DNA of 64,000 nucleotides from Acinetobacter sp. WCHA55 (GCF_002165305.2 NZ_CP032285.1:62001-126000), one strand, 5' to 3'. Shown: positions 17,791 to 27,880, numbered from the stretch's first letter. Numbers and translations: made by a program. The notes: generated from the letters alone by a model not told the origin.

Positions 17791-19656
17791 ATGAACAATC
17801 ATTCTAATGAAGAAAATACTGATAACTCTTCAGATAAAAAAAAATCACCCGCATTCAAAGTTCTTGAATCCAATGCTGAAAAGTTCTTAATGGTGTGGTG
17901 GTATGGGGCGTTAGCAAAAGCTGAACGTAGAAATACCCAACCTAAAGTTCATGTTGCTTTTAGGGAACTTCTGGAAGATTACACACCCACAGATAATTTT
18001 ATTTTTATTGATGCCAATATGACAGATTTGGTGTCTTGGCCCATTGGCACAGTTTGGCATCATGAACGATTGGTTGATTATCTTCCCTTAGAAATACGGG
18101 AGTTTGATATTGACCATACGGATTTTAAACATACCTATATTCAAACATATAAGCGAGACGAAAAGACAGGGAAAATAGATCATTTCTTCTCAGATAGGAA
18201 TAAATTTTATATTAACCCAGGCCAACGTGAGAATTGTATTTCTTTTTCTTTAAAGGATCAGGAATATAAGGAGCTTCTCGTACCTTGTTTTGAGTTTCTG
18301 GTAAGAGGATATGGTCTCTCTACAGAACTTCCTAGAATTCTGACAACATATGATGAGGCCGAAAGACATGAACGGCTCTACACACCTCATCCAGAAGAAG
18401 AAAATACCTGGACGATCCTTATTGGTGATAGCCTCACATCAGATGATCATGTATTTATTGCCTACTATAAATACAGCGAATATACCCAGGATGCCGTAAG
18501 GATATTATTTAGCAGTATTGCAAAACATGATGATTTTACTCAAAGAAACCATATATACCCTAAAGTAATGCCATGGCATGAGGAAACGAGAAAAATTAGG
18601 GTTTCAGGTTTTTGTATTCCTGACACCAATGCTTTTTTAGCCTTGACAGTTCTTGGAATAGAACTACCTGATCAAACACTTATCAGACGTGTTCCAAAGG
18701 TAATTCACCGCATTAAGAAACCTGTAGATGTCAACTCACCTAATCCTCCTCAGTTGCAACTAGGTCCTGGTCAGATTAACGTATCTGAAGATCAAGGAGG
18801 GCGCAAACCATTATTACAATCGGTTATTTTAGGTCATGAATTTACATGGTTAGGTTCAGGCCCTATCGGGGAAAAAAGTAAAACAAAGTATGAAAGAACC
18901 ATCACCCAGCCACAGAGAAAGAAAAATACTAAAGAAACCAATACAGTTGGTACAGGAGAACCTGATAGCTCTAAGGAAGTTCTAAATGTCCAAATTAACC
19001 CGACCACTAATGGAGATACAGAGTTTGAAGCTCCAGATCATGGAAGAATCATGGGCCTATGGAATGCATGTTTAAAGGCACGTTTGTTAAATCCCAGTAT
19101 TGTCAATGCAGTCCACTATTATACTTTTGAGGAAGAGTTTGATTACAACGATAAACCCACTCTCATGGCCTTTTTCGTTAATTCAGAAACATTAAATAAT
19201 AAAGATATTACAGATGGAGAAAAACAAGCTTATAAAAATTGGTGTTATGCAAACTCAAATAAAACAGCACTTCGTGGAGCATTGATCATCCGATTATCTC
19301 TTGTAAATTGCCCTCCAGTTTATCTTTTCGATATACAACCAGCGACTTACGTTTCCACTGTAGATGGGGATAGTGTTCTCAAGGAGCGTGGGCATGCTGG
19401 TCTAATATTTAGGTCAAGAACCGTAGAACAATTTGAGCAGTATATTTCTGGGCTCATGGAGAACCTGCCTTCGTCAGAGGGTTCTTATACGACAACTCTC
19501 CTAGGTTCCAATTTGGTTACTCAATTATTTGTTTTTAGACATTCAAAATCTGCTGGCTTGTCAGAGGGTGAATCAACGTTATTGAATGCTCTAAGAAAAA
19601 TTGGAATTACGAATATCAAGTTAAAGGAGGAAAAGGAGGAAAAGGAGGAAAAATAA
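17791..19656 (+). CDS. Large protein downstream of CBASS, possible TnsE relative, 621 aa
   Basis: The start is ATG 17791, with an AGAGAGG site 6 bases upstream, 44 bp after cap4. By eye the overall plan resembles Tn7 TnsE: a mid-protein strand pair RKIRVSGF...LGIELP like the TnsE VKG...VGLEI region, then a basic Thr/Lys/Glu-rich linker (about residues 365-410), then a C-terminal domain with VYLFDIQP resembling the TnsE LLEVD segment. TnsE directs Tn7 into replicating plasmids through the sliding clamp. The C-terminus ends in three EEK repeats from a 9-bp tandem repeat. No tnsABCD genes are adjacent, so a defence accessory unrelated to transposition is a real alternative. Confidence 0.4.
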   Translation: MNNHSNEENTDNSSDKKKSPAFKVLESNAEKFLMVWWYGALAKAERRNTQPKVHVAFRELLEDYTPTDNFIFIDANMTDLVSWPIGTVWHHERLVDYLPLEIREFDIDHTDFKHTYIQTYKRDEKTGKIDHFFSDRNKFYINPGQRENCISFSLKDQEYKELLVPCFEFLVRGYGLSTELPRILTTYDEAERHERLYTPHPEEENTWTILIGDSLTSDDHVFIAYYKYSEYTQDAVRILFSSIAKHDDFTQRNHIYPKVMPWHEETRKIRVSGFCIPDTNAFLALTVLGIELPDQTLIRRVPKVIHRIKKPVDVNSPNPPQLQLGPGQINVSEDQGGRKPLLQSVILGHEFTWLGSGPIGEKSKTKYERTITQPQRKKNTKETNTVGTGEPDSSKEVLNVQINPTTNGDTEFEAPDHGRIMGLWNACLKARLLNPSIVNAVHYYTFEEEFDYNDKPTLMAFFVNSETLNNKDITDGEKQAYKNWCYANSNKTALRGALIIRLSLVNCPPVYLFDIQPATYVSTVDGDSVLKERGHAGLIFRSRTVEQFEQYISGLMENLPSSEGSYTTTLLGSNLVTQLFVFRHSKSAGLSEGESTLLNALRKIGITNIKLKEEKEEKEEK

Positions 19657-19752
19657 TTTTCGAATCTTACAATTGTGACCATCTTCTTTTAGCCTAGTCC
19701 ATAATTCTTTCCTATGGGTAATTTTTTACATATCAAATTGAATTATATATAG

Positions 19753-19780
19753 TTTAATGGCACTTTTAAGTGCCATTAAA
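19753..19780 (+). terminator. Hairpin between convergent gene groups
   Basis: A perfect 13-bp stem, TTTAATGGCACTT with AAGTGCCATTAAA, has a 2-nt loop. It lies between the defence module (plus strand) and the CDF/RND operon (minus strand). The stem starts with TTT and ends with AAA, so it may work in both directions, but no long T-run follows. Confidence 0.55.
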
Positions 19781-19842
19781 CTTGGGTACCACTTGTGTGA
19801 CTAGATAAGCACCTATATTAGGAATATTTAACCTTTTTAAAC

Positions 19843-20934
19843 TCAGTGTTCTGAATCCTTTGGTATATTTTCAATAATGCAATGATGAATATCATCGTGA
19901 TTGTTGAGTGATGTTTCAGCCTGAATAGTGACATGCTCAATACCTAGATTTTGTATGACATTCTCCAGATCATGTAAGAGTATCTGCACTTCCTGCATAC
20001 TCATTTCTTCACTCACAACAATATGGCAGGATAAAATATAACGTTTACTTGTCAGACTCCATATATGTAAATCATGTACACCCTGAATTCGCTGGCCTTG
20101 AAGAATGGTTTCTTTGATTTCTGCCAAGTCAAATTTTTCTGGTGTACCCTGCATTAAAACATGCGAAGCCTTTACTACAACTGAATATCCACTGCGAAGA
20201 ACAAGTATTGCAACTAGAACACTGGCTAAAGTATCTGCCCAGGCCCATCCAAAGAAGTAGATACATAGCGCAGCAGCAATTGCGCCAATAGAACCTAACA
20301 AATCACTGAGTACATGCAGGTAAGCACCTCGCATATTCAAGTCGTGTTCGGTATCACTACCTTTAAAAATCATTACTGCAACAATGATATTAATCAGCAA
20401 TCCAATACTAGCAACGATCAACATCCCTTGTACTTCAATATGTTGTGGTTGCTGAAACCGTAGAATTGCCTCAATAAAGATATACAGTGCGATACCAACC
20501 AGTGTAATACCATTCAATGCAGCAGCCAGTATTTCAAAGCGTTGATAGCCGTATGTTTTATTTTTGGTAATCTGTTTTTGACCGATGAAGACTGCTGCAA
20601 GTGCAATACCAAGTGCAACAGAGTCACTCAGCATGTGACCGGCATCTGAAATCAAGGCCAAACTATTGGTAATAAAACCACCTATAAATTCCACTACCAT
20701 AAAAATGGTAATCAGTAAAAAGCTTATGGTCAGAATTTTTTTATTACTTGGGATATGGCTGTGGTCATGATCGTGGTCGTGATCATGACCACCATGACCA
20801 TGATGGTGTCCTGAGTGATCATGGTTGTGCTTATGGGTGTTACCATGACTATGCTTATGCCCAGAATGATCATGGTTATGATCATGTTCAGAGTGGTTAT
20901 GTTTGTGATCTTGTGTATGGTTGTGCGAAGACAT
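19843..20934 (-). CDS. CDF-family cation exporter (CzcD/ZitB-like), 363 aa
   Basis: This proton-coupled inner-membrane exporter of zinc, cadmium or cobalt begins with an unusually long histidine-rich cytoplasmic N-terminus of about 60 residues, built from HDH/HSH units. Six membrane segments follow. The transport-site motif is visible in the second segment (SDAGHMLSDSVALG), with its partner HVLSDLLGS in the fifth. The cytoplasmic CDF C-terminal domain has a HDLHIWSLT motif. It is the last gene of the minus-strand operon begun by the RND membrane fusion gene, and a second CDF lies at 28239. Confidence 0.92.
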   Translation of the reverse strand: MSSHNHTQDHKHNHSEHDHNHDHSGHKHSHGNTHKHNHDHSGHHHGHGGHDHDHDHDHSHIPSNKKILTISFLLITIFMVVEFIGGFITNSLALISDAGHMLSDSVALGIALAAVFIGQKQITKNKTYGYQRFEILAAALNGITLVGIALYIFIEAILRFQQPQHIEVQGMLIVASIGLLINIIVAVMIFKGSDTEHDLNMRGAYLHVLSDLLGSIGAIAAALCIYFFGWAWADTLASVLVAILVLRSGYSVVVKASHVLMQGTPEKFDLAEIKETILQGQRIQGVHDLHIWSLTSKRYILSCHIVVSEEMSMQEVQILLHDLENVIQNLGIEHVTIQAETSLNNHDDIHHCIIENIPKDSEH

Positions 20935-20950
20935 TTTATAGCACTCCTGA

Positions 20951-21493
20951 TTATGGCTCTAACTGACTACGCAATGGATGATTGTTGTAGTAATCACCGA
21001 TGTATATAATCTTATTATTTTTAACCTCAAAAAATGAAGCACCTTTAAAAGTGATTACTTTTGCGTCTTTTTTACCAGACTGGTCTTTTTTATTGAGGGT
21101 TCCCTGAAGCTGCCATTCGACAGCAACCTTATCACCAACAATGAGTGGCGGGGATGTAAGCGTCATCTTCCGATCAGGAATGACTGTTAATAAAAACTTG
21201 GGTACCTCAATTACAGATGCTGTACCTTTACGGTTTTCTTCATTACTTGTATTGAAATACTCAACATTCGTGTCAAGAACTTTAGTCAGGTCATCTGGCT
21301 GCGTACCATTCCAGATATTAAGATAGCTCTCCACGGTTTCCAAAGCTGTATTGATCGGTGCTTTTGCATGCGAAATTGAAGCTAATCCTAACGTCATAAG
21401 AATGAGTAAGAATGTCATGAAAAAAGGCTTTGATTTTTTCCCTTGACCATCAACATCTTGCTTCAATTGATTGATATAAATAGTGTTCATCAT
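20951..21493 (-). CDS. Exported NTF2/SnoaL-like protein, 180 aa
   Basis: I place the start at 21493 (MMNTIYIN) because AAGGTG precedes it by four bases; longer versions overlap the upstream gene. A hydrophobic segment after a basic N-terminus, ending ISHAKA, looks like a signal peptide. The mature part, about 135 residues, resembles the nuclear transport factor 2-like cone fold (ALETVESYLNIWN at the start and a GASFFEV...IIYIGDYY end). Enzymatic function is unknown. It sits between the 127-aa gene and the CDF exporter, 16 bp from the latter. Confidence 0.65.
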   Translation of the reverse strand: MMNTIYINQLKQDVDGQGKKSKPFFMTFLLILMTLGLASISHAKAPINTALETVESYLNIWNGTQPDDLTKVLDTNVEYFNTSNEENRKGTASVIEVPKFLLTVIPDRKMTLTSPPLIVGDKVAVEWQLQGTLNKKDQSGKKDAKVITFKGASFFEVKNNKIIYIGDYYNNHPLRSQLEP

Positions 21494-21500
21494 ATTCACC

Positions 21501-21884
21501 TTAGACTTGAATAAGTTCATCCACAATCCGTTCGGCGTCTTCCCTGGTATTGACGATTTCATAAGGAATGCCAAATGCCTTTACAGCCATTTCCGTCATC
21601 TTTCTGATGGCAACTCTTTTTTCCTGATCAGGTTCAATGCAGATAATTGCCTTACATAACTGATTAAGTTCATCTTTATGGTTTTTAAGCCAAAGACCAC
21701 GTTGTTTAAAGTCTTCAGGTGTTTCTTGCATTGATAATTGATCATAAACAATCACAAACGGACTGCTCATTTCCAAGAATTCCTGCATTTCCAACTGCCA
21801 TTGAGGTGAATAACCTGGAACTGCCTGATCTTGCTTAAACTCAACAAATGGGAAGTTTTCTATATCATGGATAATAAATTTCAT
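21501..21884 (-). CDS. Hypothetical protein linked to RND operon, 127 aa
   Basis: This is a soluble protein without signal peptide. It contains a conserved-looking GYSPQWQLEM segment and a PFVIVYDQLS strand, with a C-terminal alpha/beta pattern ending in KAFGIPYEIV. I recall similar small proteins beside RND pumps in other Proteobacteria but know of no function. It lies 76 bp after the outer membrane factor and just upstream of the NTF2-like gene on the same strand. Confidence 0.65.
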   Translation of the reverse strand: MKFIIHDIENFPFVEFKQDQAVPGYSPQWQLEMQEFLEMSSPFVIVYDQLSMQETPEDFKQRGLWLKNHKDELNQLCKAIICIEPDQEKRVAIRKMTEMAVKAFGIPYEIVNTREDAERIVDELIQV

Positions 21885-21960
21885 TTATATGACCTCATAT
21901 TCTGTTTCATCTTGTCAGGAATTCATCTCTTTCCATCAAAAGATGAATTCCATCGATGTG

Positions 21961-23442
21961 CTATTTCAAAGATTTACGTTCAATCTGTACGGTATGTTCA
22001 TTCCAGCCTCCACCTAATGCCTTGTAGAGGTTGACCTGATTATTCAGGCGTTCCAGGCGGGTCTGTATAAGTGCCTGCTGAGATGCATACAGAGTTCGTT
22101 GTGAGTCGAGGACTGCGAGATAATTATCTTCACCAGCATCAAAACGTAAGGTTGCCAACTTATGGGCATCCTGGCTGGCCGCAATCATTTGCTGCTGCGA
22201 TTTGATCTGTTCATCTAGTGTGGACTTGCCAGCCAGCCCATCAGCAACTTCACGAAAAGCTGTTTGAATAGATTTGTCATAGTTGATGACTTCAATCTGC
22301 TTCATGATGTGTGAGCGATCCAGATTTGCCTGATTTAAACCTGCATTAAATATGGGCAAGTTAATCTTGGGCATAAAACTCCATGCACCTGTACCTGCAT
22401 TAAATAGATTATCCAGACTGGAACTTGCCGTACCCGCCGAACCCGTTAGGGTAATGGATGGAAAAAATGCTGCACGGGCTGCTCCAATGTTTGCATTCGC
22501 AGCCTGAAGCTTATGTTCTGCGGCACGAATGTCTGGACGACGTTGAAGTAGATCCGATGGCAAACCAACTGGTATATCCTGCATAACAACCTGATCAGGA
22601 ATTTTGGGGGACTGGTCCAATTGGGCCGCCAATTCCTGTGTTAATGGTGAACCCAGAAGTAACACCAGAGCATTACGATCCTGTGCAGTAATACGCAAGA
22701 ATTTTGCATAATTGGTTTGTGCGGTGCGCAGTCCTATTTCAGCTTGACGTAAATCAAATCGGGTTGCATTACCAACATCAACAAGTTTCCTGGTCAAGTC
22801 ATAGGATTTCTGCTGTGTCGCCAAAGTCGCCTTGGTTAAACCTAACGTTTCCTGATCGGCCTTATAGACCAGATAAGCATTAGCAACTGCGGATACCAGA
22901 CTTAACTGTGATGCTGTCTGGACCTCTTTAGAAGCCAAATAGTTCTGTAAAGCCTGATCACTCAGACTGCGTACTCGGCCCCATAAATCGACTTCCCATG
23001 CGACCGAAGTAACACCAACCTGATACATGCGGGGGTTATAAGCAAGATCAGACGGTAAACGCTGACTGGCTGACTCTGCGGTAACACCCACATGCGGTAA
23101 ACGGTCAGCACGACGAATACGATACTGTGCTTCTATCGCCTCAACATTTAAAGCTGTCACCTTAAAATCATGATTGTTTTTCAATGCATGATCGATGAGT
23201 TGGAGTAAGACAGGATCGGTATAAAAGTCACGCCAGCCAATATCGGCTGCGACTGTTTGCTTTCCATTGTTCACTTGCAGCCCTGGATAAGCCTCTCCTG
23301 TTGGATAGTGTTCCGACACAGGAGAGACAGGTCGCTCATATATGGGTGCCATTGAACATCCTGCAAGAATAGTGGCAGTGGTTAGTACACTCATTTTCTT
23401 GAGGAAGGTGTATCGGTTTAAATGAAGTGTTAAATTTTTCAT
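21961..23442 (-). CDS. RND outer membrane factor (OprM/NodT family lipoprotein), 493 aa
   Basis: This is the outer-membrane channel of the tripartite pump. The N-terminus has a signal peptide with lipobox ILAGC, so it should be a lipoprotein. Two outer-membrane-efflux domains follow, with family motifs AWEVDLWGR, LPSDLLQRRPDIRAAE and NANIGAARAAFFPSI. The start overlaps the stop of the RND transporter gene by 4 bp, showing tight coupling. Length is normal for the family. Confidence 0.94.
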   Translation of the reverse strand: MKNLTLHLNRYTFLKKMSVLTTATILAGCSMAPIYERPVSPVSEHYPTGEAYPGLQVNNGKQTVAADIGWRDFYTDPVLLQLIDHALKNNHDFKVTALNVEAIEAQYRIRRADRLPHVGVTAESASQRLPSDLAYNPRMYQVGVTSVAWEVDLWGRVRSLSDQALQNYLASKEVQTASQLSLVSAVANAYLVYKADQETLGLTKATLATQQKSYDLTRKLVDVGNATRFDLRQAEIGLRTAQTNYAKFLRITAQDRNALVLLLGSPLTQELAAQLDQSPKIPDQVVMQDIPVGLPSDLLQRRPDIRAAEHKLQAANANIGAARAAFFPSITLTGSAGTASSSLDNLFNAGTGAWSFMPKINLPIFNAGLNQANLDRSHIMKQIEVINYDKSIQTAFREVADGLAGKSTLDEQIKSQQQMIAASQDAHKLATLRFDAGEDNYLAVLDSQRTLYASQQALIQTRLERLNNQVNLYKALGGGWNEHTVQIERKSLK

Positions 23443-26400
23443 TTTGAACCCTCCTGTACCAGTGCTTTGGCCTGTTCTCTACGCAGAATAAAATTACGAA
23501 TGACGACATAGAAAATGGGTGTAAACAGCAAACCAAAGATTGTCACGCCCAGCATTCCAGAGAAAACAGCGATACCCATGGCATGACGCATTTCTGCACC
23601 AGCACCTGTGGCTAATACCAGTGGTATCACACCAGCAATAAATGCAATTGAGGTCATTAGAATCGGGCGTAATCTTAATCGGGCTGCTTCAAGTACTGCA
23701 TCAAAAGGATTCAAACCCTCATCCTCTTTGGCTCGGGCAAACTCCACAATTAAGATGGCATTTTTTGCAGCAAGTCCCACCAGAACAACAAAGCCAATCT
23801 GGGTAAAGATGTTGTTATCACTACCAGTTACCCAAACACCTACAATCGCAGATAACAAGGCCATTGGTGCAATAAGTAATACTGCAAAAGGCATTGACCA
23901 ACTGTTGTATTGAGCTGCAAGGAAAAGGAACGCCAAAATAATTGCTAGAGCAAAAACCATGACCGCAGTATTGCCTGTATTCTTTTCCTGATAGACCAGA
24001 TCGGTCCATTCATAGGTCATACCTTGTGGCAATGTTTCCTGCACAATTTTTTCAATTGCGGCAGTTGCCTGACCAGATGAATAACCTGATGCAGCGTTAC
24101 CACTAATATCGGCTGATGGGAAACTGTTATAGTGCATAACACGATCAGGGCCAGAACTACGCTTAATCGTGACAAAGGTCGAAAGCGGAATCATGTCTCC
24201 CGCTGCATTTCTCACCTTTAACAGATTAATGTTCTCTGGTTGCATACGGAATGGGGAATCTGCCTGAGCAATTACACGATAAGTACGACCAAACCGATTA
24301 AAGTCATTGATATAGATTGACCCCAGATTGATTTGTAGTGTTTCAAAAATATCGGTCAGTGGTACACCTTGTGACTTCGCTTTTACACGGTCAATATCAA
24401 CTTCAATCTGTGGAGCATTTGCCTGGAAACTCGCAAGCATACCGACAAGTTCAGGCGTCTGAGAGGCTTTCGCCATAATCTCGCCCTGTACACGTGCCAG
24501 TGTTTCAAAGCCTAAACCAGCCCGATCTTCAATTTGTAGCTTGAATCCGCCCATAGAACCTAAGCCAGGTACTGGTGGTGGTGGAAAGATGCCCGCAAAT
24601 CCGTCAGGAATCTGACTGAATTTACCCATTAATTTTCCAGCAATTGCTCCTGCTGATAATGAGGGGTCCTGACGAGCCTCAAATGGATCAAGCATGGCAA
24701 ACATCAAGGCAGAGTTTGGTACATTGACTGGACCACTTGGTGTAAAGCCTGGGAATGCCATGACGCTTTCCACACCAGGTTCATTCAGTGCAATTTCCGT
24801 CATCTGTTTAACTACAGCTTCTGTGCGGTCTAAAGATGCGCCTGTAGGTAACTGGGCGATACCAACTAGATAATACTTGTCCTGTGCAGGAACAAAGCCT
24901 TGCGGCACTTTGTTAAAACCTAACCAAGTTAGGCCAAGAAAACCTACATACAAAATCAGCATGATGGCACTTAAACGTACCCCCTTGCGGACTGCACCTA
25001 CATATTTGTCCGATGCCTTATCAAAGAACCGATTGAATCCTCTAAAGAACCAACCAAATAAGCGTTCGGTTAAATCACGTTTTTTATTTCCAGCTTGATG
25101 TGGTTTAAGCAAGATACCTGCTAAAGCTGGTGAAAGTGTTAAAGAGTTGATTGCAGATAAGATGGTTGAAATCGCAATGGTCAAGGCAAATTGGCGATAG
25201 AACTCACCCTGCAATCCTGTAAGAAATGCCGATGGAATAAATACAGCAGATAAAACCGCAGTAATCGCGATAATTGGCCCTGTCACCTCAGACATTGCCT
25301 TACGGGCAGCTTCTTTTGGTGATTCGCCTAATGCAATATGCCGTTCTACGTTCTCCACCACCACAATTGCATCATCGACCACAATACCAATCGACAGTAC
25401 CAGTCCAAATAAGGTCAATGTATTTAGGGAGAAGCCGAAATAATACATAATTGCAAACGTACCAATCAGTGAAACGGGAACGGCAATTAAAGGAATAATG
25501 GATGCACGCCATGTTTGCAGGAACAGGATGACAACAAGCACAACCAGTGCAATGGCTTCTAACAGAGTGGTAATGACTGATTTCAAAGAAGCTTTTACGA
25601 AAATATTTGGATCATAAGGAATTTTATAATCCACACCGTCAGGGAAGCTTTTCTTCAATTCTGCCATCGTTTCACGGACTTCACTTGAAACATCGAGTGC
25701 ATTGGCACCTGGTGTCATAAAGATTTGTAAGGCAGATGTTGGCTTACCATCCAGTAAAGCTCGCATGGTATAAGCATCAGAACCCAGTTCAATTCGTGCA
25801 ACATCTTTCAGGCGTGTGATTTGTCCAGTGTCACCAGCTTTAACCACGATTTCACTGAATTGCTCTTCAGTGGTTAAACGTCCCAGCGTATTAACAGTAA
25901 CTTGATAGGCCGATGTTGTATTTGGTTGTTGACCAACAGAACCCGCAGCAACCTGCATGTTTTGTTCACGAATGGCTGCAACCACATCATTGGCGGTTAA
26001 ACCACGGGCAGCCACTTTTTCAGGATCAATCCAGACACGCATCGAATATTCACCAGCACCACCAATCTCGATATTTCCAACACCTGGTAAACGTGCAAGC
26101 TCATCACGCACATTTAACAGTGCATAGTTGGACAAATATAGTGGATCATGATTCTTGTTGGATGACACCAAATTGATGACCATGAGAATATCGGGTGAGG
26201 TTTTTTCAGTGACCACACCAATGCGTTGAACTTCTTCAGGTAAGCGTGGCAATGCACGAGAAACCCTGTTTTGTACCTGTATCTGTGCTTTATCAGGGTC
26301 TGTACCCTGTTTAAAGGTGACGGTCAGTACCATCTTGCCATCGGCTGCGGTTTGAGAACTCATATACAACATGTTCTCAACACCGTTCACGGCTTGTTCC

Positions 26401-26603
26401 AGAGGGGAGGAAACCGTCTCGGCAATGATTTTGGGGTTGGCACCAGGATAACTTGCCATGACCTGTACAGTCGGTGGTGTAATGGCTGGATATTCACTCA
26501 ATGGCAGTTTAAACAGTGATAAAGCACCGAGAATGACGATCAGCACAGAGATCACGACCGCAAATATTGGCCGATTAACAAAGAAATGAGGGAAATTCTT
26601 CAT
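23439..26603 (-). CDS. RND inner-membrane efflux transporter, HAE1 type, 1054 aa
   Basis: This full-length AcrB/MexF-like proton-driven drug pump has 12 membrane segments and two large periplasmic loops. The start MKNFPHFFVNRPIFA and the FFQLP-like LPLSEYPAI segment match the HAE1 subfamily, nearest by eye to MexF/OqxB. The proton-relay aspartates are in IVVDDAIVVVENVER and the lysine in GLAAKNAIL. This is the multidrug signature rather than the heavy-metal (HME) one. It is second in the operon fusion protein - pump - outer membrane factor. The promoter in front of the operon looks copper-responsive, which is unusual for an HAE1 pump. Confidence 0.95.
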   Translation of the reverse strand: MKNFPHFFVNRPIFAVVISVLIVILGALSLFKLPLSEYPAITPPTVQVMASYPGANPKIIAETVSSPLEQAVNGVENMLYMSSQTAADGKMVLTVTFKQGTDPDKAQIQVQNRVSRALPRLPEEVQRIGVVTEKTSPDILMVINLVSSNKNHDPLYLSNYALLNVRDELARLPGVGNIEIGGAGEYSMRVWIDPEKVAARGLTANDVVAAIREQNMQVAAGSVGQQPNTTSAYQVTVNTLGRLTTEEQFSEIVVKAGDTGQITRLKDVARIELGSDAYTMRALLDGKPTSALQIFMTPGANALDVSSEVRETMAELKKSFPDGVDYKIPYDPNIFVKASLKSVITTLLEAIALVVLVVILFLQTWRASIIPLIAVPVSLIGTFAIMYYFGFSLNTLTLFGLVLSIGIVVDDAIVVVENVERHIALGESPKEAARKAMSEVTGPIIAITAVLSAVFIPSAFLTGLQGEFYRQFALTIAISTILSAINSLTLSPALAGILLKPHQAGNKKRDLTERLFGWFFRGFNRFFDKASDKYVGAVRKGVRLSAIMLILYVGFLGLTWLGFNKVPQGFVPAQDKYYLVGIAQLPTGASLDRTEAVVKQMTEIALNEPGVESVMAFPGFTPSGPVNVPNSALMFAMLDPFEARQDPSLSAGAIAGKLMGKFSQIPDGFAGIFPPPPVPGLGSMGGFKLQIEDRAGLGFETLARVQGEIMAKASQTPELVGMLASFQANAPQIEVDIDRVKAKSQGVPLTDIFETLQINLGSIYINDFNRFGRTYRVIAQADSPFRMQPENINLLKVRNAAGDMIPLSTFVTIKRSSGPDRVMHYNSFPSADISGNAASGYSSGQATAAIEKIVQETLPQGMTYEWTDLVYQEKNTGNTAVMVFALAIILAFLFLAAQYNSWSMPFAVLLIAPMALLSAIVGVWVTGSDNNIFTQIGFVVLVGLAAKNAILIVEFARAKEDEGLNPFDAVLEAARLRLRPILMTSIAFIAGVIPLVLATGAGAEMRHAMGIAVFSGMLGVTIFGLLFTPIFYVVIRNFILRREQAKALVQEGSK

Positions 26604-26606
26604 GGC

Positions 26607-27797
26607 TTATTTCCCCTGTGCGGCACTTTCAGTCGGAGTAGGCGTTTGCATTGGAACGATATTTGGCTTGACCTGCATTCCTGGGCGAACCAGCCCTTTA
26701 ATAATGACTTTATCGCCAGTTTGCAGACCACTGCTAATAATCCGCAATCCATCAACGACCGAGCCAAGTGTTACAGGCCTAAATTCAACCGTATTATTCG
26801 AACCAAGAACCAGAACAAAATTATTGCCCTGATCTGTACCCACCGCCTGATCATCTATCAGAATGGTGGACTGTTTATTTCCAGTGGTCAGCTTAACTCT
26901 GGCAAACATACCTGGTGCTAATTCACCTGAATCATTGGTAATAGATGCCCTAACCCGTAGCGTCCCTGTACGCTGGTCAATTTGAGTACTTACAAAGTTT
27001 AATTTCCCTGTATAAGGATAAGTTTCTGTATTTGCCAATCCCATTTCGATTGGCAAGTTGAATTGTCCAGATTTATTTTGTCCCTTTAGATTGAGAAAGG
27101 TTTTTTCATCAAGGTCAAAATAAACATACAGCGGATTGACTGAAACGATGGTGGTTAAGGCTGTGGCATTGCCTGTATTTCCACCTGCAATCAAGTTACC
27201 ACTGGTGACAAGAACACGGTCAATACGTCCTGAAATCGGTGCTGTAATATTGGTATAAGATAAATCCAGCTTCGCTGCACTGACGGCTGCCTGAGCCTCC
27301 TGTACTTGAGCCTGACGGTTATTTTTGGTTGCCAGTGCATCGTCATAAACCTTATTGGAGACGGCACCACTTTCGACCAGTTTATTTGCCCGGTTAAAAT
27401 CCAGAACAGCCTGGCTATACTGAACCTCTGCTGCTTTCAGTCGTGCCTGGGCTGTCTTCAGAGCAACCTGAAAAGGTGCAGGATCAATTTTAAATAATAC
27501 CTGTCCCTTACGAACATAACTGCCCTCAGGAACACTAACACTATTAATGACACCACCGACTCGGGACTTGATTTCAACGCTTTGTGGTGCCGATAAGTAG
27601 CCTGTATATTCGGCAGTTGGATTAAGTTCTTGTGTAATTACTTCCGCAACTGGAACCTGAGGAATAGGCATTTGAGCTGAACTAGCTTGTTGCTTGGGTT
27701 GATCCGATATATTTTTTGCTGTGTACAGCAGACCACCTGAGATAGCAATCACTACTGCTACAGCAACCGCTGTCATTCGTTTTTTCATGATATTCAC
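26607..27797 (-). CDS. RND periplasmic membrane fusion protein, 396 aa
   Basis: This is the adaptor of the tripartite pump. An N-terminal membrane anchor or uncleaved signal (about residues 7-27) precedes the biotinyl-lipoyl halves (SVEIKSRVGGVI and LSYTNITAPISGRI), an alpha-hairpin and beta-barrel domains. No lipobox cysteine is present. It is the first gene of a minus-strand operon that continues through the pump, outer membrane factor, a 127-aa protein, the NTF2-like protein and a CDF exporter. The pump starts 4 bp after it. Confidence 0.94.
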   Translation of the reverse strand: MNIMKKRMTAVAVAVVIAISGGLLYTAKNISDQPKQQASSAQMPIPQVPVAEVITQELNPTAEYTGYLSAPQSVEIKSRVGGVINSVSVPEGSYVRKGQVLFKIDPAPFQVALKTAQARLKAAEVQYSQAVLDFNRANKLVESGAVSNKVYDDALATKNNRQAQVQEAQAAVSAAKLDLSYTNITAPISGRIDRVLVTSGNLIAGGNTGNATALTTIVSVNPLYVYFDLDEKTFLNLKGQNKSGQFNLPIEMGLANTETYPYTGKLNFVSTQIDQRTGTLRVRASITNDSGELAPGMFARVKLTTGNKQSTILIDDQAVGTDQGNNFVLVLGSNNTVEFRPVTLGSVVDGLRIISSGLQTGDKVIIKGLVRPGMQVKPNIVPMQTPTPTESAAQGK

Positions 27798-27849
27798 CTT
27801 TTATGCAAAGCTACATCACTCTGGATAGGTTTCTGTAGCAGTTGCACAC

Positions 27850-27880
27850 ATGCTAATGTTTCCAATAATTGGAAGGTCAA
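27850..27880 (-). promoter_or_regulatory. CueR/MerR-type promoter of the RND operon
   Basis: On the minus strand: -35 TTGACC (27875-27880), a 19-bp spacer and TAGCAT as -10 (27850-27855). The spacer contains the perfect palindrome TTCCAATTATTGGAA. An overlong 19-bp spacer with a centred dyad is the hallmark of MerR-family activated promoters. The ACCTTCC half-site matches the copA promoter at 31588-31618. Confidence 0.65.

Noticed and set aside
20748..21009. Plus-strand frames opposite the histidine-rich CDF N-terminus
   Set aside because: They are antisense shadows of the His/Asp repeat codons and have odd composition without ribosome-binding sites.
23439..26603. Heavy-metal (HME, CzcA-type) RND pump
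   Set aside because: The fourth-helix motif is VVDDAIVVVENV, typical of drug (HAE1) pumps, despite the metal-resistance surroundings.
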